A stretch of DNA of 11,241 bases, taken from positions 1-11,241 of the forward strand of contig VSCH01000079.1 of assembly GCA_047459075.1 (NCBI GenBank), read 5' to 3'. How positions within the stretch are numbered: position 1 is the first letter of the stretch; every line of letters begins with the position of its first letter. The notes under the pieces are model-generated. The model ran no database searches and was not told the origin of the DNA. It worked only from the letters and a program-made list of their open reading frames with translations. This document shows positions 6,350 to 11,241 of the stretch, piece after piece. The position numbers and the translations under genes were made by a program. The stretch is from ZC4RG19 sp017577565. Its GTDB lineage: Bacteria; Actinomycetota; Acidimicrobiia; Acidimicrobiales; VFJN01.

Positions 6350-6519
6350 CGCGGCCGGGCCTCCGCGCCGGGGGGTCGACGGGGGGTCGCAGACCTCGGT
6401 TCACGGTGCACGCCGGTCCCCTACCACCCGCCGCGCGACCGGATACGTGATCCCGGCTACAGCGGCCGACGGCGGGGGTAACAACCCGACGTCCCCCCGA
6501 CTCACGAAGGGAGTGCCCC
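6350..6519. promoter_or_regulatory. Divergent intergenic region between arcC and the permease
   Basis: This 170-base gap must hold the promoters for the arcCAB operon (leftward) and the permease (rightward). No convincing -35/-10 pair or recognisable ArgR-, FNR- or CRP-type site was found. The only local structure noted is GGAT-N5-ATCC at 6441-6453, with flanking CCGG, a possible short operator. The permease Shine-Dalgarno (AAGGGAG, 6507-6513) lies at the right end. Confidence 0.5.
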
Positions 6520-8151
6520 ATGGCGAGTGAGCAAGCCTCCGGGCGCACGATCGACGAGGCCGTCCCGGCCACGGAGACCGCCGACGTCTCCACCCCGGGC
6601 GGCCCGCCGGACGGCGAGGGCACGGCGCGGCGCTGGCGGTTCCCGAGCGCGTTCACCGTGCTGTTCGTGGTCACGATCGCCGTCTGGCTCCTGTCGTTCG
6701 TCGTCCCCTCCGGCCAGTACCAGCTCGACCCCGAGACCGGGCAGCCGCTGCCCGGCACCTACGAGGAGATCGACGTCGACCTGTCGTTCACCGACCGCCT
6801 CTACGACCTGTTCATGGCGCCGGTGAACGGCCTCTACGGCATCGAGTCGAGCGAGACCGGCTTCATCGGCCCCTACGAGTCGGGCGAGCTGTTCGGCGCC
6901 GCCGGCGTGTTCCTGTTCGTCCTGGCGATCGGCGTCTTCATCACCATGACGATGCGCTCCGGGGCGATCGACGCCGGCATCGCCCGCGTCGGCCAGCGCT
7001 TCGGTGGCCGAGGGCTGCCCCTGATCATCATCCTCATGTTCCTGTTCTCCCTCGGCGGCACGACCGAGGGCATGGCCGAGGAGACCCTGGGCTTCTACGG
7101 GCTCGTCGTGCCGCTGATGCTGGCCCTCGGCTACGACCGGATGGTGGCCGCGGCGGTCATCATCGTCGGTGCCGGGATCGGCACGCTGGCCTCGACGATC
7201 AACCCGTTCGCCACCGGCGTCGCCTCCGGCATCGCCGAGATCGGCATCGGCGACGGGATCGTCCTCCGGCTGGTGATGTACGTGGTCCTGACCGCCATCG
7301 CCATCGCCTACGTCTGCCGCTACGCCAACCGCGTGCAGGCGAACCCGTCGGCGTCGCTCGTCGGGTTCGGGCCGACCGACGACGACACGACGGCGGTGGC
7401 CGCCGGCGACGCCCGCGAGGTGGCCCTCGGGGGCGACGGCGCCGTCGACGCCCCACCGCTGACGGGCCGGCACAAGGCGGTGCTGTGGCTGATGGCCGCC
7501 ACCTTCGCCTTCATGATCTTCGCCATCGTGCCCTGGGCCCAGGTCATCGAGGGGCCGGACGCCGAGTCGTACTACTGGCAGCTCGACTGGTACTTCCCCG
7601 AGCTGGCGGCCCTGTTCTTCGTCATGGCCGTCGTCATCGGCCTCGTGGCGGGCATGGGCGAGAAGAAGCTGACCGACACGATCGTCACGGGCGCCGGCGA
7701 CTTCATCGGCGCGGGCCTGATCATCATCCTGGCCCGGGGCGTCACGTCGATCATGAACAACGCCGAGATCACCGACACCGTGCTCCACAGCATGGAGACC
7801 GCGGTGGAGGACGCGTCCTCCGCGGTGTTCGGCGGGCTGATGTTCGTCCTCAACATCCCGCTGGCGTTCCTCGTGCCGTCGAGCTCGGGCCACGCCACCC
7901 TGGCCATGCCGATCCTCGGCCCGCTGGGCGACTTCGCGGGCGTCGAGCGGTCGCTCGTCGTCACCGCCTACCAGTCGGCCTCGGGCTGGATGAACCTGTT
8001 CACCCCGACCTCCGCGGTCGTCATGGGCGGCCTGGCCCTGGCCGGCGTCGGCTACAACCGCTACCTGCGGTTCCTGGCGCCGCTGCTCGCCATCCTGTTC
8101 GTGGTGATCACGGCGTTCGTCGCCGTCGCCGCCGCGGCCGGCTGGCAGTGA
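6520..8151 (+). CDS. YfcC/DcuC-family permease, likely arginine/ornithine exchanger
   Basis: A 543-aa inner-membrane protein with about a dozen hydrophobic segments. The clearest are near 44-63, 125-145, 190-225, 248-266, 319-341, 360-378, 394-410, 436-453 and 517-538. Family hallmarks of the YfcC branch (C4-dicarboxylate anaerobic carrier fold) are GGTTEGMAEETLGFYGLV at 179-196, TINPFATGVAS at 226-236, VPSSSGHATLAMP at 452-464 and YQSASGWMNLFTPTSAV at 484-500. The first 40 residues are a polar cytoplasmic tail, and 275-318 is a polar central loop. The ATG at 6520 has AAGGGAG 6 bases upstream. Members of this family beside arc genes are usually taken as ArcD-like arginine/ornithine antiporters. 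The divergent pairing with arcCAB supports that here, but substrate cannot be read from sequence, so no arcD symbol is given. A hairpin starting 16 bases after the stop may end its transcript. Confidence 0.93.
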   Translation: MASEQASGRTIDEAVPATETADVSTPGGPPDGEGTARRWRFPSAFTVLFVVTIAVWLLSFVVPSGQYQLDPETGQPLPGTYEEIDVDLSFTDRLYDLFMAPVNGLYGIESSETGFIGPYESGELFGAAGVFLFVLAIGVFITMTMRSGAIDAGIARVGQRFGGRGLPLIIILMFLFSLGGTTEGMAEETLGFYGLVVPLMLALGYDRMVAAAVIIVGAGIGTLASTINPFATGVASGIAEIGIGDGIVLRLVMYVVLTAIAIAYVCRYANRVQANPSASLVGFGPTDDDTTAVAAGDAREVALGGDGAVDAPPLTGRHKAVLWLMAATFAFMIFAIVPWAQVIEGPDAESYYWQLDWYFPELAALFFVMAVVIGLVAGMGEKKLTDTIVTGAGDFIGAGLIIILARGVTSIMNNAEITDTVLHSMETAVEDASSAVFGGLMFVLNIPLAFLVPSSSGHATLAMPILGPLGDFAGVERSLVVTAYQSASGWMNLFTPTSAVVMGGLALAGVGYNRYLRFLAPLLAILFVVITAFVAVAAAAGWQ

Positions 8152-8166
8152 CGGCGCACCGGGGCG

Positions 8167-8200
8167 GGTGGCCACGGGTACGGTCGGACCCGTGGCCACC
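8167..8200 (+). repeat. 13-bp perfect hairpin after the permease, covering both polymerase start codons
   Basis: Bases 8167-8179 (GGTGGCCACGGGT) pair perfectly with 8188-8200, around an 8-nt loop (8180-8187). Each arm contains the self-palindrome GTGGCCAC, so both in-frame GTG starts of the next gene (8168 and 8192) are buried in the stem. It could be the permease terminator, although no T tract follows, or a translational control hairpin for the polymerase gene. The repeat is directly visible; the role is inferred. Confidence 0.7.
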
Positions 8201-9151
8201 GCTCCGGCGACCGAGGTCGAGGTGGGCGGGCGCACCGTGCGCGTCACCAACCCCGACCGGGTCCACTTCCCCGCCCTCGGCGCGACGAAGCTCGACCTCG
8301 TCCGGTACCACCTGGCGGTCGGCCCCGGCATCGTCGCCGCGCTGCGCGAGCGGCCCTGCATGCTGCACCGCTTCCCCACCGGGGTCGAGGGCGAGAAGGT
8401 CCACCAGAAGCGCGTGCCCCGGGGCGCACCGCCCTGGGTCGAGACCGTCCGGCTGCGCTTCCCCCGCTACGGCCGGCACGCCGACGAGCTGTGCGTGACC
8501 GAGCTGGCCCAGGTGATCTGGGCGGTCCAGATGTCGACGGTCGAGTTCCACCCCTGGAGCTCCCGCCGGGGCCACGTCGAGCGCCCCGACGAGTGGCGCA
8601 TCGACCTCGACCCGATGCCCGACTGCCCGCCGGCCCGGGTCCGCCGCGTCGCCCACGTCGTGCGCGAGGTGCTGGACGAGCTGGGCGCGGTGGGCTGGCC
8701 CAAGACCTCCGGCGGCCGGGGCCTCCACATCTACGTGCGCATCGAGCCGGCGCACGGCTTCACCGACGTCCGCCGGGCGGCGCTGGCCTTCGCCCGTGAG
8801 GTCGAGCGCCGGGCGGCGGGCCTGGCCACGACGACGTGGTGGCGCAAGGACCGGGACCCCACCGCGGTCTTCGTCGACTACAACCAGAACGCCCGCGACC
8901 ACACGATGGCCGCGGCCTACTCGGTGCGGGGCGTCCCCGAGGCCACGGTGTCGACCCCGATCACCTGGGACGAGGTCGACGACGTCGAGCCGGGCGACTG
9001 CACCATCCGCACCGTGCCGCCCCGCGTCGCCGCCCTCGGCGACCTCCACGCCGGCATCGACGACGCGCCGTTCGCCATCGACGAGCTGCTGGCGTGGGCC
9101 GAGCGCGACGAGCGCGCCGGGGCCGTCGACCCGGGCGACGCGACCGGCTGA
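8168..9151 (+). CDS. Stand-alone LigD-type primase-polymerase (AEP superfamily)
   Basis: A 327-aa protein, or 319 aa if the GTG at 8192 is used. It matches the polymerase domain of bacterial LigD and its single-domain relatives, archaeo-eukaryotic primase-like enzymes that add nucleotides, often ribonucleotides, during end joining and gap repair. Active-site motifs, numbered from 8168: RIDLDP with the metal-binding Asp146 and Asp148, TSGGRGLHIYV with Ser181 and His187, and VFVDYNQN with Asp237. The C-terminal PITWDEVDDVEPGD is also typical. It has no ligase or phosphoesterase domain, and no ku gene lies in the window. The length equals the domain alone, so it is complete. No good Shine-Dalgarno precedes either GTG; the N-terminus resembles family members only from about VEVGGRTVRVTNPDRVHFP, which fits either start. 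It begins 16 bases after the permease stop but is functionally unrelated to it. Confidence 0.92.
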   Translation: MATGTVGPVATAPATEVEVGGRTVRVTNPDRVHFPALGATKLDLVRYHLAVGPGIVAALRERPCMLHRFPTGVEGEKVHQKRVPRGAPPWVETVRLRFPRYGRHADELCVTELAQVIWAVQMSTVEFHPWSSRRGHVERPDEWRIDLDPMPDCPPARVRRVAHVVREVLDELGAVGWPKTSGGRGLHIYVRIEPAHGFTDVRRAALAFAREVERRAAGLATTTWWRKDRDPTAVFVDYNQNARDHTMAAAYSVRGVPEATVSTPITWDEVDDVEPGDCTIRTVPPRVAALGDLHAGIDDAPFAIDELLAWAERDERAGAVDPGDATG

Positions 9152-9179
9152 CGCGCCGGCCGACCAGGCCGCGTGGCGC

Positions 9180-9194
9180 CCGGCCCCCGGCCGG
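9180..9194. terminator. Short hairpin between convergent polymerase and ftsH genes
   Basis: CCGGCC at 9180-9185 and GGCCGG at 9189-9194 form a 6-bp stem with a 3-nt loop inside the 54-base gap between two genes that end toward each other. A weaker GCGCC/GGCGC pair (9153-9157 and 9175-9179) lies just before it. It could terminate both transcripts, but no T tract is present on either side and GC-rich chance repeats are common here. Confidence 0.3.
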
Positions 9195-9205
9195 CCCGGG
9201 CCCGC

Positions 9206-11241
<2,036 letters not shown>

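Noticed and set aside
6502..8379. A 625-codon minus-strand open frame opposite the permease
   Set aside because: It is antisense to a clear membrane-transporter gene and made of low-complexity His/Asp/Gly-rich sequence, as expected for reverse-frame artefacts.

Overview
The window is a very GC-rich stretch (third codon positions almost always G or C) that looks like a chromosomal segment of an actinomycete-type bacterium. The best lineage clues are a DUF4193-type zinc-finger protein and a ribosome hibernation factor with the tandem C-terminal domains usual in Actinobacteria. A stand-alone LigD-like polymerase and an FtsH with a proline/arginine-rich N-terminus are compatible with that. A deep-branching class such as Acidimicrobiia is possible, but this is inference. 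No phage, insertion sequence, CRISPR array or stable RNA gene was seen; this looks like ordinary chromosome with some unusual regulation and one unusual fusion protein.

Layout. 1-52: last codons of an unidentified plus-strand gene. 53-361: regulatory region with a terminator-like hairpin, a perfect CIRCE element (the HrcA heat-shock operator) at 200-226, a possible overlapping promoter and a strong leader hairpin. 362-3102: three plus-strand genes. The first encodes a 96-aa single-span membrane protein. The second encodes a 605-aa fusion: OB/cold-shock-like region, SnoaL/NTF2-like region, HPF ribosome-binding domain, two S30AE C-terminal domains and a TraR/DksA-type zinc finger. The third encodes a 151-aa acidic DUF4193-like zinc-finger protein. 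A terminator-like hairpin sits between the first two.

3124-6349 (minus strand): a complete arginine deiminase operon in the order arcC, arcA, arcB, which turns arginine into ornithine, ammonia, CO2 and ATP. Divergent from it, 6520-8151 encodes a YfcC/DcuC-family permease, the likely arginine/ornithine exchanger. 8168-9151 is a stand-alone LigD-type primase-polymerase whose two candidate GTG starts both lie inside one perfect hairpin. 9206-11241 (minus) is FtsH, the membrane AAA+ zinc protease; its likely start codon straddles the right edge of the window.

How the genes may work together (inference): a heat-shock operator, a hibernation factor with a transcription-factor-like zinc finger, arginine fermentation for ATP, an end-joining-type polymerase and a quality-control protease all fit survival of stress or starvation. 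Only the arc genes plus permease form a clear functional unit. The most novel item is the 605-aa hibernation-factor fusion, together with the CIRCE element placed upstream of it in front of a non-chaperone gene.
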